The translations under genes were made by a program, and so were the position numbers. The notes under the pieces are model-generated. The model worked only from the letters and a program-made list of their open reading frames with translations, searched no databases and was not told the origin of the DNA. Positions 48,744-58,725 of a stretch of DNA of 60,970 bases are shown here, piece by piece. Source of the stretch: Stenotrophomonas acidaminiphila (GTDB taxonomy: Bacteria; Pseudomonadota; Gammaproteobacteria; Xanthomonadales; Xanthomonadaceae). The first letter of the stretch is position 1. The number at the start of each line of letters is the position of its first letter. The stretch lies in contig NZ_LDJO01000075.1 in NCBI RefSeq assembly GCF_001431595.1, positions 1-60,970 of the forward strand, read 5' to 3'.

Positions 48744-50042
48744 TCACCCCTGCGGCGGCGCGAAGTGGTCGCCCAGCCCGCTCCAGCACGCCTGGTAGTC
48801 GCGCTGCCGGTGCGCGGCGGCGATGGCCTGCTCGGTCGGGCGGATCACGCCACGGGTCTCGAACATGAAGGCCATGGTGTCGGTGATCACGTCCGGCCGC
48901 GACAGGTCGGCGCCGGAGGCCTTGTCGAACGTGGCCGCATCCGGGCCGTGGCCGGTCATGCAGTTGTGGATGGACGCCCCGCCCGGCACGAAGCCCTCGG
49001 CCTTGGCGTCGTAGGCGCCATGCACCAGGCCCATGAACTCGCTGGCGATGTTGCGGTGGAACCACGGCGGGCGGAACGTGTCCTGCGCCACCAGCCAGCG
49101 CGGCGGGAAGATCACGAAGTCCAGGTTGCTGGTGCCGGGGGTGTCGCTGGCCGAATGCAGCACCAGGAAGATCGACGGGTCCGGATGGTCGTAGCTGATC
49201 GAGCCGATGGTGTTGAAGCGGCGCAGGTCGTAGCGGTACGGCGCGTAGTTGCCATGCCAGCCGACCACGTCCAGCGGCGAATGGCCGATGGCGGCGCGCC
49301 ACAGCCGGCCCTGGAACTTGGCGACCAGCTCGAAATCGCCTTCGAGCTGCTCGTAGGCGGCCACCGGCGTTTCGAAATCGCGCGGGTTGGCCAGGCCGTT
49401 GCTGCCGATCGGGCCGAGGTCGGGCAGCTTCAGCAGCGCACCGAAGTTCTCGCAGACATAGCCGCGCGCCTGGCCGTCCGGCAGGTCCACCGCGAAGCGC
49501 ACGCCGCGCGGGATCACCGCGATCTGCTGCGGTTCGACCTCCAGCACGCCCATCTCGGTACGCAGCCGCAGCCGGCCCAGCTGCGGCACCACCAGCAGTT
49601 CGCCATCGGCGTTGTAGAAATAGCGGCCGCGCATGTCGGCATTGGCCGCGTACATGTGGATGGCGGCGCCGGCATGCGCCTCGGGCGAGCCGTTGCCGCC
49701 CATGGTGTACAGGCCTTCGATGAAATCGGTGGGCGCCTGGGGCAGCGGCAGCGGGTTCCAGCGCAGCTGGTTCGGCGATACCGCCGCGTGGCTGAAGTCA
49801 CCATGCAGGCACGGCTGCGCGAACGGGGTGAACTCGCCGTGCATCGCCGCCGGGCGGATGCGGTACAGCCAGCTGCGGCGGTTGCTGCCGCGCGGCGCGG
49901 TGAACGCGGTGCCGGTCAGCTGCTCGGCATACAGGCCGTGGGCCACGCGCTGCGGCGAGTTGCGCCCCAGCGGCAGGGTGCCGGGCACCGCCTCGGTGGC
50001 GAACTCGTTGCCGAAGCCGGTTTGATACGCGTTGCTGACCAT
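48744..50042 (-). CDS. hmgA: Homogentisate 1,2-dioxygenase
   Basis: A 432-residue ring-cleaving dioxygenase that turns homogentisate into maleylacetoacetate in tyrosine/phenylalanine degradation. The iron site is visible in [15 protein letters not shown] (His and Glu), with further His residues in [13 protein letters not shown]. The N-terminus [13 protein letters not shown] is diagnostic. The start at 50042 removes an unconserved extension. It lies 68 bases after hppD, and the gap holds a palindrome. Confidence 0.97.
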   Translation of the reverse strand: MVSNAYQTGFGNEFATEAVPGTLPLGRNSPQRVAHGLYAEQLTGTAFTAPRGSNRRSWLYRIRPAAMHGEFTPFAQPCLHGDFSHAAVSPNQLRWNPLPLPQAPTDFIEGLYTMGGNGSPEAHAGAAIHMYAANADMRGRYFYNADGELLVVPQLGRLRLRTEMGVLEVEPQQIAVIPRGVRFAVDLPDGQARGYVCENFGALLKLPDLGPIGSNGLANPRDFETPVAAYEQLEGDFELVAKFQGRLWRAAIGHSPLDVVGWHGNYAPYRYDLRRFNTIGSISYDHPDPSIFLVLHSASDTPGTSNLDFVIFPPRWLVAQDTFRPPWFHRNIASEFMGLVHGAYDAKAEGFVPGGASIHNCMTGHGPDAATFDKASGADLSRPDVITDTMAFMFETRGVIRPTEQAIAAAHRQRDYQACWSGLGDHFAPPQG

Positions 50043-50072
50043 GGATTTGCCCGCCCGTTTCGTGTTTTCAAA

Positions 50073-50098
50073 GCCCCTCTCCTCCCGGAGAGGGGGCT
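50073..50098. repeat. Intergenic palindrome between hppD and hmgA
   Basis: GCCCCTCTCC, TCCC and GGAGAGGGGGC form a near-perfect hairpin with one extra G. This CCTCTCC/GGAGAGG pattern resembles short dispersed intergenic palindromes of xanthomonads. No T tract is present, so it may serve mRNA stability between the two genes. Confidence 0.45.
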
Positions 50099-50110
50099 GG
50101 AGCACATGTC

Positions 50111-51226
50111 TTACAGTACGCCGCGCTTGATCTGGTCGCGCTCGATGCTCTCGAACAGCGCCTGGAAGTTGCCTTCGCCGAAGCCTTCGTTGCCCTTGCG
50201 CTGGATGATCTCGAAGAAGATCGGGCCGATGCAGTTCTGGGTGAAGATCTGCAGCAGCTTGCGCTGCTTGGTTTCCGGATCGGCGTCGATCAGGATCTTG
50301 TTCCGGCGCAGGCGCGGCACGTCCTCGCCATTGTCGGGGATGCGCAGGTCGATCACGTCGAAATAGGCGTCCGGCGTATCCAGGAACTCGATGCCGCGCG
50401 CGCGCATGGCCTCGACGGTGTCATAGATGTTGTCGGTGAAGCAGGCGATGTGCTGGATGCCCTCGCCCTTGTACGCGTCCAGGTACTCGTTGATCTGGCT
50501 CTTGGGGTCGGACGACTCGTTCAGCGGGATGCGCACGATGCCGTCCGGCGCGGTCATCGCCTTGGACACCAGGCCGGTCTTGGCGCCCTTGATGTCGAAG
50601 TAGCGGATCTCGCGGAAGTTGAACAGGCGCTCGTAGTAGTCCGACCACTGCTGCATGTTGCCCAGGTACAGGTTGTGGGTCAGGTGGTCGATGAAGGTCA
50701 GCCCGAAACCCTTCGGGTCCTGCTCGGCGCCTTCCACCGGCACGTAGTCGGCGTCGTAGATGCTGCCGGCGTCGCCGTAGCGGTCCACCAGGTACAGCAT
50801 GCAGTCGCCGATGCCCTTGATCACCGGCGCCGGCACCGCGCGGGTGTCGGCCAGCAGGGTGACTTCCTCGGCACCGTTGCCCAGCGCGGCGGACAGGACC
50901 TCGCTGGCCGGCCGCTTGAAGCGGATGGCGAAACCGCAGGCGCAGGGGCCGTGCTTGGCGGCGAAGTCGGCGGCGAACGAATCCGGCTCCTCGTTCACGA
51001 GGAAGTTGACGCCGCCTTGACGGTAGACGGTAATAGCACGCTGCCGATGGCGGAGCACGGCAGTGAATCCCATGTTCCTGAAGTAGTCGTGCAGCTGCGC
51101 GGCCTGCCCGGCGGGCGCGGCGAATTCGACGAACTCGAAACCGTCGATGCCCATCGGGTTCTCGAAGGTGGTCACCTGCATGCCCAGGTTGGGCGCGTTG
51201 GATGCGGCGTGGACTTGGGTATTCAT
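50111..51226 (-). CDS. hppD: 4-Hydroxyphenylpyruvate dioxygenase
   Basis: A 371-residue enzyme that makes homogentisate from 4-hydroxyphenylpyruvate, upstream of hmgA in the pathway and in the operon. The vicinal-oxygen-chelate fold shows the iron ligands His in [11 protein letters not shown], His in GIQHIACFT and Glu in FFEIIQRKG. It is divergent from a MarR regulator across 126 bases containing a perfect inverted repeat. Confidence 0.97.
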   Translation of the reverse strand: MNTQVHAASNAPNLGMQVTTFENPMGIDGFEFVEFAAPAGQAAQLHDYFRNMGFTAVLRHRQRAITVYRQGGVNFLVNEEPDSFAADFAAKHGPCACGFAIRFKRPASEVLSAALGNGAEEVTLLADTRAVPAPVIKGIGDCMLYLVDRYGDAGSIYDADYVPVEGAEQDPKGFGLTFIDHLTHNLYLGNMQQWSDYYERLFNFREIRYFDIKGAKTGLVSKAMTAPDGIVRIPLNESSDPKSQINEYLDAYKGEGIQHIACFTDNIYDTVEAMRARGIEFLDTPDAYFDVIDLRIPDNGEDVPRLRRNKILIDADPETKQRKLLQIFTQNCIGPIFFEIIQRKGNEGFGEGNFQALFESIERDQIKRGVL

Positions 51227-51316
51227 GGGTTGCCTCCGGGAGTGGGGTCGTCGCCGCAGCCGGCGGCGGAGTACAGGAAGACACGCGAAAAACGCGGGTC
51301 CGGACCGAAGGTTATA

Positions 51317-51330
51317 GTTTCACATGAAAC
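51317..51330. promoter_or_regulatory. Candidate MarR operator between hppD and the MarR gene
   Basis: GTTTCA-CA-TGAAAC is a perfect 6-2-6 palindrome 22 bases before the MarR start codon. MarR proteins typically bind such short palindromes between divergent genes. Binding to homogentisate pathway control is inferred from position. Confidence 0.6.
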
Positions 51331-51352
51331 CACCATCAAGGTGCACTGCAGC

Positions 51353-51847
51353 ATGAGCGCTTCCGATTACAGCAAGTCCACCAGCATCCGTGCCTCGCAC
51401 GTGCTGCTCGATCTCGAACAATTCCTGCCGTACCGCATCAGCGTCCTGTCCAACCGGGTCAGCAGCAACATCGCGCGCCTGTACGGCGAGCGTTACGGCC
51501 TGTCGATCCCGGAATGGCGCGTGATCACCATCCTGGCGCTGTATCCGGGCTCGTCGGCAAGCGAGGTTTCCGAACGCACGGCGATGGACAAGGTGGCCGT
51601 CAGCCGTGCGGTGGCGCGCCTGCTCGAGCGCGGCTTCATCCGCCGCGAGACCCATGGCGACGACCGCCGCCGCTCGGTGCTGGCGCTGTCGGCGGCGGGC
51701 TTCGAGGTCTACGAGACCGTCGCGCCGATGGTGATGGAGATCACCCGCAAGCTGATGTCGGTGCTCACCGAGGAAGAAGAGCAGGTACTGGAACGGCTCA
51801 TCACCCGGTTGGCCGATGCCGGCCTCGCGCAGATGAGCACCGACTGA
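51353..51847 (+). CDS. MarR-family regulator, likely of the homogentisate operon
   Basis: A 164-residue winged-helix regulator with the MarR profile: IPEWRVITILALYPGSSASEVSERTAMDKVAVSRAVARLLERGF (in part) and the wing THGDDRRRSVLALSAAG. The ATG at 51353 keeps an N-terminal helix that contributes to the dimer. It is divergent from hppD with a perfect palindrome between, so it probably represses hppD-hmgA and responds to an intermediate such as homogentisate. Confidence 0.9.
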   Translation: MSASDYSKSTSIRASHVLLDLEQFLPYRISVLSNRVSSNIARLYGERYGLSIPEWRVITILALYPGSSASEVSERTAMDKVAVSRAVARLLERGFIRRETHGDDRRRSVLALSAAGFEVYETVAPMVMEITRKLMSVLTEEEEQVLERLITRLADAGLAQMSTD

Positions 51848-51869
51848 AGCCGGGCCTGTCGCGGCCGGC

Positions 51870-52991
51870 TCAGCTCAGGAACTTGCGGCGCGCGTAGATC
51901 CACGGCGCGGCCAGCGCGGCAATGGCGCCACCGGCGAAGCCGAGCGCCGCCGCCACCGCAGCGGCCTCGACGCGCCCGGGCAGGGCCAGTGCCGCGATCA
52001 GCAGCAGCGCCGCCGGCAGGCCGATGAACGAGGCCAGGAAAAAGCGCCAGCGCGGCACCCAGGTATGCAGCTGCATCAGGCTCGCGCTGCTCCAGGCCTC
52101 GCCGGCCCGGTTACGCTGGATCTTGTCCACCAGCCTGACCAGGTCAACCTCGTTGCCTCCCTTGCCGGACCTTGCCACGCCAATCTCGGCATCCACTTCG
52201 ACCGGATCAGGCCATTGTGCCGGCCATGCCTGTGGCGCGCCCACGCCATAGGCGGTCAACAGCGGGACTGTCAGCGACGGCGCCGACAACGCGCGCAGCC
52301 GGCGGTTGTCCAGCACGCACCACACCTGTGATGCGCCGGCCACGCTCACCTGGTACAGCGCCAGCTGCTCCGGCGCCGGATAGGGCAACGCGGTGACCCG
52401 CGCGGCCAGCGATTCGGTCCCCATCGCGCGCAGGAAGCCCACCCGGCTGCGGCCCACCTGCGCCCAGCCCAACCCCAGCGGCCCAAGCAGCATCACCTCG
52501 GCCGCGTCGGCCGCGCCGGCGGTGGCGCGTTCGTCGCTGGCCAGGAACGCGCTCAGCGAACGCGGCTCGGCGACGTCGTCCCTGCCCCAGCGATGCGACT
52601 GGCCCAGCAGGTATTTCAGCGGCACCCGCGCGGCGATGGTCTCGCCGCGCACGCTGTCCGAAGCGAACGGCACCACCGAGGCCACGAAGGCGCGCAGCTC
52701 GTTGCCCGGCACCGCGCTCCACTCGGCGGGCAACAGGCCATCGAGCAGGCCTTCGCGGGCCAGCCGGTCGATGCGCTCCTTCTGCTCCACCAGCCGCGCC
52801 ACCGCGGCCTGCAGCATGATGGTCGGCGGCACCGCCGCCTGCGGCAGCCGGTAGCGCGGCGCCCCCTCCCCGGCGTCGGCCAGGGGCTGCTCGTCCAGCA
52901 GCGCATCCACCGTGGGCAGGCCGGTACCGGCGGTCGCAGCGGTGGCGGCCGGAGCGGCGGCGTCGGGGGAGGCATCGGAAGGAAGCGACAT
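51870..52991 (-). CDS. Hypothetical protein with C-terminal membrane hairpin
   Basis: A 373-residue protein that I cannot assign. The N-terminal 55 residues are Ala/Pro-rich, residues 55-290 form a soluble domain with few cysteines, and two membrane helices lie at about 315-335 and 342-362. A short basic tail (YARRKFLS) ends the protein. The topology suggests a large cytosolic domain anchored by a C-terminal hairpin. It is convergent with the MarR gene and stands apart from the thioredoxin-like lipoprotein gene by 119 bases. Confidence 0.7.
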   Translation of the reverse strand: MSLPSDASPDAAAPAATAATAGTGLPTVDALLDEQPLADAGEGAPRYRLPQAAVPPTIMLQAAVARLVEQKERIDRLAREGLLDGLLPAEWSAVPGNELRAFVASVVPFASDSVRGETIAARVPLKYLLGQSHRWGRDDVAEPRSLSAFLASDERATAGAADAAEVMLLGPLGLGWAQVGRSRVGFLRAMGTESLAARVTALPYPAPEQLALYQVSVAGASQVWCVLDNRRLRALSAPSLTVPLLTAYGVGAPQAWPAQWPDPVEVDAEIGVARSGKGGNEVDLVRLVDKIQRNRAGEAWSSASLMQLHTWVPRWRFFLASFIGLPAALLLIAALALPGRVEAAAVAAALGFAGGAIAALAAPWIYARRKFLS

Positions 52992-53110
52992 CGGGAATCG
53001 GCCCCGGCGAGCAAGGGAATGCTCCCGTTAGCGGCCGTGCGCCCCGGAAATGAAGCCCGGATCGAAAACGGCGCCCTGCGGCGCCGTCCCCTCCCGCGTC
53101 CGTGGCCCGC

Positions 53111-53707
53111 TCAGGGCGTGGCCGGCGGCGCCCATTCCTTGAGGAAGGCGAAGAACCGGGCGCGGTCGTAGCCCTTGCCCTTCTCCAGTTCCCCGGTGAA
53201 CTGCGAATGCAGCAGCCGCCCCTCGGCATCGAGCACGAACAGGTGCGGATAGGCAGTGATGGCCGGGAAGCGCGACAGGAACGCCGCGTTCTCGTTGTCC
53301 TCGCTGTAGTTGACCTTCATCCACACGTAATGGGCGTCGCGGAAACGGCGGATCTCCGAATCGCCTTCCATGAAGGCGTCCATCAGGTGGCACCAGGAGC
53401 ACCACTCGCCGCCCACGTCCAGCACGATCCGCTTGCCGCCGCGCTGGGCCTCGACCTTGGCCGTCTCCAGGTCGGCGACCGGGTCGCGCGCCGGGTCGAA
53501 CTGCGCGTTGAGCGCGGCCACGGCGGCGATGTCCGCCGCGGCCGGGGTATTGCCCGAGGCGACCGGCTGGCTGGTATCGGCCACCGGCGCCTTCTGTTCG
53601 GAGGTGTCCAGCGGCTGCACCTTCTCCGCCGGCGGAGCCGGTGGCTGCGAACAGCCCCCCAGCATCGCCACCAGCAGCAGGGATACTCCACCGGACATCC
53701 GCTTCAT
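53111..53707 (-). CDS. Thioredoxin-fold lipoprotein
   Basis: A 198-residue periplasmic protein. The lipobox is LGGC (Cys about residue 19), followed by a Pro/Ala-rich linker to about residue 70. The thioredoxin domain has the active site EWCSWCHLM (CxxC) and the cis-Pro in ITAYPHLFVLD. It resembles DsbD gamma/DUF255-like reductases. The start at 53707 lies ten bases after the POT transporter stop, so it is in that transcription unit. The redox partner is unknown. Confidence 0.87.
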   Translation of the reverse strand: MKRMSGGVSLLLVAMLGGCSQPPAPPAEKVQPLDTSEQKAPVADTSQPVASGNTPAAADIAAVAALNAQFDPARDPVADLETAKVEAQRGGKRIVLDVGGEWCSWCHLMDAFMEGDSEIRRFRDAHYVWMKVNYSEDNENAAFLSRFPAITAYPHLFVLDAEGRLLHSQFTGELEKGKGYDRARFFAFLKEWAPPATP

Positions 53708-53717
53708 CGTCGTTTCC

Positions 53718-55208
53718 TCACTTCACGCCGTGCATCAGCTTCTGCACCAGCGGCGCGATCAGGAACAGCAGCACGCCGGCGCCGAGCAGCGACCAGAAGC
53801 CGAAGGTATACCCCTTCAGGGCCGATTCGACGGTCATGCCGCTTTCACCGCTGACCACCGCGGCGAAGATGCCCGACAGGTTGTTGCCGATGGCGGTGGA
53901 CAGGAACCAGCCACCCATCGCCAGGCCGACGACCTTGAGCGGGGCCAGCTTGGTGGTCATCGACAGCCCGATCGGCGACAGGCACAGCTCGCCCACGGTC
54001 TGGATCACGTAGACCATGAACAGGGTCCAGAACGGGATCTTGCCGGCGTCGTCGACCAGCGAGGACAGCGCGTACATCAGCAGCAGGAAGGCCAGGCCGT
54101 TGAAGATCAGGCCCAGGCCGAACTTGCGCGGGATCGACGGGTTGGCCTTGCCCAGCGCGGTCCACAGCCACACGAAGATCGGGCCCAGCGCCAGGATGGC
54201 CACCGAGTTCACCGACTGGAACCAGCCGATCGGGAAGATCCAGCCCCCCAGGTCGCGGTTGACGATGTTCTGCGCCAGGAAGTTGAACGAGCTGCCGGCC
54301 TGTTCGAAGAACATGAAGAACAGCACGTTGAACACGAAGATGATCAGCATGGCGATGGAGCGGTCGCGCGCCACCTTGCCCTCGCGCACGCCCTCGACCA
54401 GGATCATCACGCACAGCGCGGTGAACAGCGCGCCCAGGATCCAGCCGAGGATGCCGGCGTCGATCGTCAGCAGGCCATAGGCCACCGGCACGGCGACCAG
54501 CGCGCCGACCAGCACCGCGATGGTGCGGCCGATGCCGGCCCCGGCCGGGGCCGCGCCGACGCTGCCGAGCTGGCGGCGGCCGATCCAGAACCACACCAGG
54601 CTGATCAGCATGCCGATGCCCGAGGCGATGAACACGTACTTGTAGGCCGGCATGGCCTCGGTACCGAACAGCTTGTCGGCCAGGATGCCGGTCAGCACCG
54701 GGGCGACCAGCGCGCCGGCGTTGATGCCCATGTAGAAGATGGTGAAGCCCGAGTCGCGGCGCGAGTCGTTGATGCCGTAAAGCTGCCCGACCATGCTTGA
54801 GATGTTGGGCTTGAACAGGCCGTTGCCGGCGATGATCGTGGCCAGGCCGATGCGGAACACCCGGTCATCGGGAATGGCGATCAGGAACAGGCCCAGCGAC
54901 ATCACCGCCGCGCCGATCAGGATCGAGCGCTGGTAGCCGATGATGCGGTCGGCGACGAAGCCGCCGAACAGCGCCGCCGCGTAGACCAGCGCCAGGTAGG
55001 CGCCATAGAGCTTGCTGGCCCCGGCCTGGCTCTCGGCGAACTGGGCGACGATGTACAGCGCCAGTGCCCAGCGGATGCCGTAGAACGCGAAGCGTTCCCA
55101 GAACTCGGTCATGAACAGCATCCACAGCGGACGCGGGTGGCCGAGGAGGTTCTTGAACTCCGGCACGGGCGCCGGGGTGGATGCGGAATTCGGCGCGGCA
55201 GCGCTCAT
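53718..55208 (-). CDS. POT-family proton-dependent oligopeptide transporter
   Basis: A 496-residue di/tripeptide symporter with about 14 helices. The family's ExxERFxxYG motif is visible in EFWERFAFYGIRWA, together with GNGLFKPNISSMVGQLY and FFEQAGSSFNFLAQ. The start at 55208 (MSAAAPNS) avoids an unconserved extension. Transport of di- and tripeptides is expected from the family. It shares an operon with the thioredoxin-like lipoprotein. Confidence 0.94.
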   Translation of the reverse strand: MSAAAPNSASTPAPVPEFKNLLGHPRPLWMLFMTEFWERFAFYGIRWALALYIVAQFAESQAGASKLYGAYLALVYAAALFGGFVADRIIGYQRSILIGAAVMSLGLFLIAIPDDRVFRIGLATIIAGNGLFKPNISSMVGQLYGINDSRRDSGFTIFYMGINAGALVAPVLTGILADKLFGTEAMPAYKYVFIASGIGMLISLVWFWIGRRQLGSVGAAPAGAGIGRTIAVLVGALVAVPVAYGLLTIDAGILGWILGALFTALCVMILVEGVREGKVARDRSIAMLIIFVFNVLFFMFFEQAGSSFNFLAQNIVNRDLGGWIFPIGWFQSVNSVAILALGPIFVWLWTALGKANPSIPRKFGLGLIFNGLAFLLLMYALSSLVDDAGKIPFWTLFMVYVIQTVGELCLSPIGLSMTTKLAPLKVVGLAMGGWFLSTAIGNNLSGIFAAVVSGESGMTVESALKGYTFGFWSLLGAGVLLFLIAPLVQKLMHGVK

Positions 55209-55407
55209 GCTGGGTTTCCCCCTGAGTGATTCGTTGGGCAGATGATGCAAATGAAGTCGGCCGGAATCGGCACGACGCGCGAGGATCACCGAAGCGCCGG
55301 CTTCACGTCAAATCCACAAACGCCGCGCCGGCGGCCCGGGCGGCGACCGGGCGGCGGCGGCCATGGCCCGCCGCGACCCCACCCAAAATACTGAATACGT
55401 TGGCGTT

Positions 55408-56289
55408 TCAGGCTCCGGCGGGCACCGCCCCGGTATCGCCGCGGATGCTGGTGCGCACCTCGAACAGTTCCGGGAAGAAGGTCAGTTCCAACGCCTGCTT
55501 GAGGAAACCCACGCCACTGGAACCGCCGGTGCCACGGCGGAAGCCGATGATCCGCATGACCGTGCGCATGTGGCGGAAGCGCCACAGCTGGAACGCCGAC
55601 TCCAGGTCCACCAGGTCCTCGCACAGCGAGTACTCGCGCCAGTAACGGTCGGTGTCCTGGTAGATGCGTTCGAACACCGGCCGCAGCGCGGCGTCGCTGA
55701 CATGCGGACGGGTCCAGTCGTGGCCGGCGTACTCCGGCGGGACCGCATGGCCGAAGCGGGCGAGGTAGCGCAGGAACTCCTCGTACAGGCTCGGCGCCTC
55801 CAGCGTCCGGCGCAGGCGCCCCTGGCCCTCCGGGTCGTAGTCGAACACCGCCAGCATGTCCGCGTTCTTGTTGCCCAGCAGGAACTCGATGCAGCGGTAC
55901 TGCAGCGACTGGAAGCCCGAGGCCGGGCCGAGCACGTCGCGGAAGCCCAGGTACTCGGACGGGGTCAGGGTCTCCAGCACCGACCACTGCTCGGTCAGCT
56001 GGCGCAGCACCTGCTTGCCGCGCGCCAGCACCTTGCGGCACTGCCAGACCTGGTCGCGCTGCAGGAAGCCCATGGCCGCGCGCAGTTCGTGGTCGAGCAG
56101 CTTCAGCCACAGCTCCGAGGTCTGGTGCTGGATGATGAACAGCATCTCGTCGTGGTGGGCCGGGCTGGACAACGGCTGCTGCGCCGACAGCAGCCGGTCC
56201 AGGCACAGATAGCCGCCATAGGTGAGCCTGCCGTGCAGGTCGGTGTGGATGCCGGCTTCGAGCTCACGCTGGTTCTGTTCTACGGTCAT
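55408..56289 (-). CDS. kynA: Tryptophan 2,3-dioxygenase
   Basis: A 293-residue heme dioxygenase that opens the indole ring of L-tryptophan, the first step of the kynurenine route. Conserved segments are [56 protein letters not shown] and [24 protein letters not shown] (in part) with the heme-ligand His. The start at 56289 ([13 protein letters not shown]) matches relatives; an ATG four codons upstream is also possible. Other kynurenine genes are not in the window. Confidence 0.95.
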   Translation of the reverse strand: MTVEQNQRELEAGIHTDLHGRLTYGGYLCLDRLLSAQQPLSSPAHHDEMLFIIQHQTSELWLKLLDHELRAAMGFLQRDQVWQCRKVLARGKQVLRQLTEQWSVLETLTPSEYLGFRDVLGPASGFQSLQYRCIEFLLGNKNADMLAVFDYDPEGQGRLRRTLEAPSLYEEFLRYLARFGHAVPPEYAGHDWTRPHVSDAALRPVFERIYQDTDRYWREYSLCEDLVDLESAFQLWRFRHMRTVMRIIGFRRGTGGSSGVGFLKQALELTFFPELFEVRTSIRGDTGAVPAGA

Positions 56290-56566
56290 CGGCCTTGCCA
56301 TCTGCGTGGGTCGCAAAGGGTAACCCGGCGCGGCGGGCGGCCGCTGCCCGCGCAAACGGAAAGCGAACACTTGCGATTGCAACCGGCGCGACAATCCGTC
56401 CGTGGCCGCGGCGGCCGGCTGAATGCGTTGGATCCACGTGCCGCGGCGGCCGCGCATGGGCCGGCGCACGGATTTCGTGCTGCGGCGCAGGACGGCTTTT
56501 CCCGTCCGATTCCTTACCATGCGCAATTCCTATCATTTGAAACCATCTGTCCAAGGTGTTGCTGCA

Positions 56567-57655
56567 ATGACGGTTTCCGCCCAGTTCCACATCGAATACC
56601 TGCAGTACCTGGATGCCGACGGCACCCTGGTACGCGACGACCTGCCGGCTTCGTTGCGCGATCCGCGCGCGCTGCTGCCCCTGTTCCGGCAGATGCTGGC
56701 CACCCGGGTGTTCGACACCAAGGCCGTGGCCCTGCAGCGCACCGGCAAGCTCGGCACCTTCGCCTCCTGCCTGGGCCATGAAGCGGCCCACGTCGGCATC
56801 GGCGCGGCGATGAAGCCCGGCGACGTGTTCGCCCCCAGCTACCGCGAATACGGCGCCATGTTCATGCGCGGCGTGCGTCCGCGCGACGTGCTGATGTACT
56901 GGGGCGGCGACGAGCGCGGCAGCGACTACGACCGCGACAGCGACGCGGCGCGCGACTTCCCGATCTGCGTGCCGATCTCGACCCAGTGCCTGCACGCGGC
57001 CGGCTCGGCGCTGTCGTTCAAGCTGCAGGGCAAGCCGCAGGTGGCGGTGACCGTCTGCGGCGATGGCGGCAGCTCCAAGACCGATTTCTACGCCGCGGTG
57101 AACTCGGCCGGCGCCTACCAGCTGCCGCTGATCCTGTGCGTGGTCAACAACGGCTGGGCGATCTCGGTGCCGCGCTCGGCGCAGACCGGCGCCCAGACCC
57201 TGGCCCAGAAGGGCCTGGCCGGCGGCCTGTTCTGCCTGCAGGTGGACGGCAACGACCTGATCGCGGTACTGGCGGCGATGGAGCAGGCGCGCGAGCGCGC
57301 CCTGTCCGGCCAGGGCGGCACGGTGCTGGAGTTCCTCACCTACCGCCTGTCCGACCACACCACCGCCGACGACGCGCGCCGCTACCGCGACGACGCCGAG
57401 GTCAAGGCCGCGTGGCTCAAGGAACCGCTGATCCGCCTGCGCAGGTACCTGACCGCGCAGGGCGTGTGGAGCGAGGAAGAGGAGAAGAACTGGATCGCCG
57501 AATGCGGCGCCCGCGTGGACGAGGAGGTCAACGCCTACCTCAACTGTCCGGTGCAGCCGGTGGAAGCCATGTTCGACTATCTGTATGCCGACCCGCCGCC
57601 GGACCTGCTGGCCCAGCGCGCGGCCGCCATCGCCCTGGAGCAGCGCCATGGATGA
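56567..57655 (+). CDS. 2-Oxoacid dehydrogenase E1 component, alpha subunit
   Basis: A 362-residue thiamine-diphosphate enzyme subunit. The ThDP motif is CGDGGSSKTDFYAAVNSAG followed by CVVNNGWAIS. The phosphorylation-loop region YRLSDHTTADDARRYRD and the early RTGKLGTFASCLGHEAAHVG are typical of PdhA/BkdA1. Whether it uses pyruvate or branched-chain 2-oxoacids cannot be decided here. The ATG at 56567 was preferred over one 16 codons earlier. It forms an operon with E1 beta, an SH3 protein and E2. Confidence 0.93.
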   Translation: MTVSAQFHIEYLQYLDADGTLVRDDLPASLRDPRALLPLFRQMLATRVFDTKAVALQRTGKLGTFASCLGHEAAHVGIGAAMKPGDVFAPSYREYGAMFMRGVRPRDVLMYWGGDERGSDYDRDSDAARDFPICVPISTQCLHAAGSALSFKLQGKPQVAVTVCGDGGSSKTDFYAAVNSAGAYQLPLILCVVNNGWAISVPRSAQTGAQTLAQKGLAGGLFCLQVDGNDLIAVLAAMEQARERALSGQGGTVLEFLTYRLSDHTTADDARRYRDDAEVKAAWLKEPLIRLRRYLTAQGVWSEEEEKNWIAECGARVDEEVNAYLNCPVQPVEAMFDYLYADPPPDLLAQRAAAIALEQRHG

Positions 57656-57737
57656 CATCAAGCGCAGCACCGGCGCGCAGGCCGGCCACGAACTTGTCAG
57701 CGACCACGGCGCCGCCGGCGCCAGCGGAGAGAACACC

Positions 57738-58724
57738 ATGACCGCCACCCCCATCACCCTGATCGAAGCCGTGACCCAGGCGCTGGCCTGGGAGATGGAA
57801 CACGACCCGTCGGTACTGGTGCTGGGCGAGGACGTGGGCGTCAACGGCGGCGTGTTCCGCGCCACCGCCGGCCTGCAGCAGAAGTTCGGCGCGCAGCGCG
57901 TGCTCGACACCCCGCTGGACGAGACCACCATCGCCGGGCTCACCGTCGGCCTGGCCGTGCAGGGCATGAAGCCGGTGGCCGAAGCGCAGTTCGACGGCTT
58001 CGTCTACCCGATGGTCGACCACATCATCTGCCACGCCGCGCGCATGCGTAACCGCACCCGCGGCCGCCTGCACTGCCCGATGGTGCTGCGCGTGCCGTGG
58101 GGCGGCGGCATCCGCGCGCCCGAGCACCACAGCGAGGCCAACGAAGCCATCTTCACCAACGTGCCGGGCCTGCGCGTGGTGCTGCCGTCCAGCCCGCAGC
58201 GCGCCTACGGCCTGCTGCTGGCCGCCATCCGCGAGCCGGATCCGGTGATCTACATGGAGCCCAAGCGCATCTACCGCCAGTACAAGGAAGTGGTCGCCAA
58301 CGACGGCGAGGCGCTGCCGCTGGACGTGTGCTTCGTGCTGCGCGACGGCACCGACGTGACCCTGGTGGCCTGGGGCGCACAGGTCAAGGAGGCGCTGGAA
58401 GCGGCCGACAAGCTGGCCGCCGACGGCATCAGCGCCGAGGTCATCGACGTCGCCACGCTGCGCCCGCTGGACTTCGCCACCATTGCCGAATCGGTCGCCC
58501 GGACCGGTCGCTGCGTGATCGTGCAGGAAGCGCCCAAGACCGCCGGCTTCGGCGCCGAGATCGCCGCCCGCCTGGCCGAGGAGTCGATGTACGACCTGCT
58601 GGCGCCGGTCGAGCGCGTCACCGGCTACGACACCCACATCCCGCTGTTCCGCCTGGAAATGAAGTACCTGCCGAGCGTGGAGCGGATCGTGGCGGCGGCC
58701 AGGCGCGCGGTGGCGGCCGGCTGA
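57738..58724 (+). CDS. 2-Oxoacid dehydrogenase E1 component, beta subunit
   Basis: A 328-residue transketolase-type subunit. Motifs are VLGEDVGVNGGVFRAT, TPLDETTIAGLTVGLAVQG, EAQFDGFVYPMVDHI and GGGIRAPEHHSEANEA. The start at 57738 has a GGAGA ribosome-binding site seven bases upstream and gives the usual length. An in-frame ATG at 57648, overlapping E1 alpha, would add 30 unconserved residues. Confidence 0.95.
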   Translation: MTATPITLIEAVTQALAWEMEHDPSVLVLGEDVGVNGGVFRATAGLQQKFGAQRVLDTPLDETTIAGLTVGLAVQGMKPVAEAQFDGFVYPMVDHIICHAARMRNRTRGRLHCPMVLRVPWGGGIRAPEHHSEANEAIFTNVPGLRVVLPSSPQRAYGLLLAAIREPDPVIYMEPKRIYRQYKEVVANDGEALPLDVCFVLRDGTDVTLVAWGAQVKEALEAADKLAADGISAEVIDVATLRPLDFATIAESVARTGRCVIVQEAPKTAGFGAEIAARLAEESMYDLLAPVERVTGYDTHIPLFRLEMKYLPSVERIVAAARRAVAAG

Positions 58725-58725
58725 C

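Noticed and set aside
56302..56566. Possible small gene in the gap between tryptophan dioxygenase and E1 alpha
   Set aside because: The frames in this gap are extensions of the neighbouring genes without their own start signals or conserved features; the gap most likely holds the divergent promoters.
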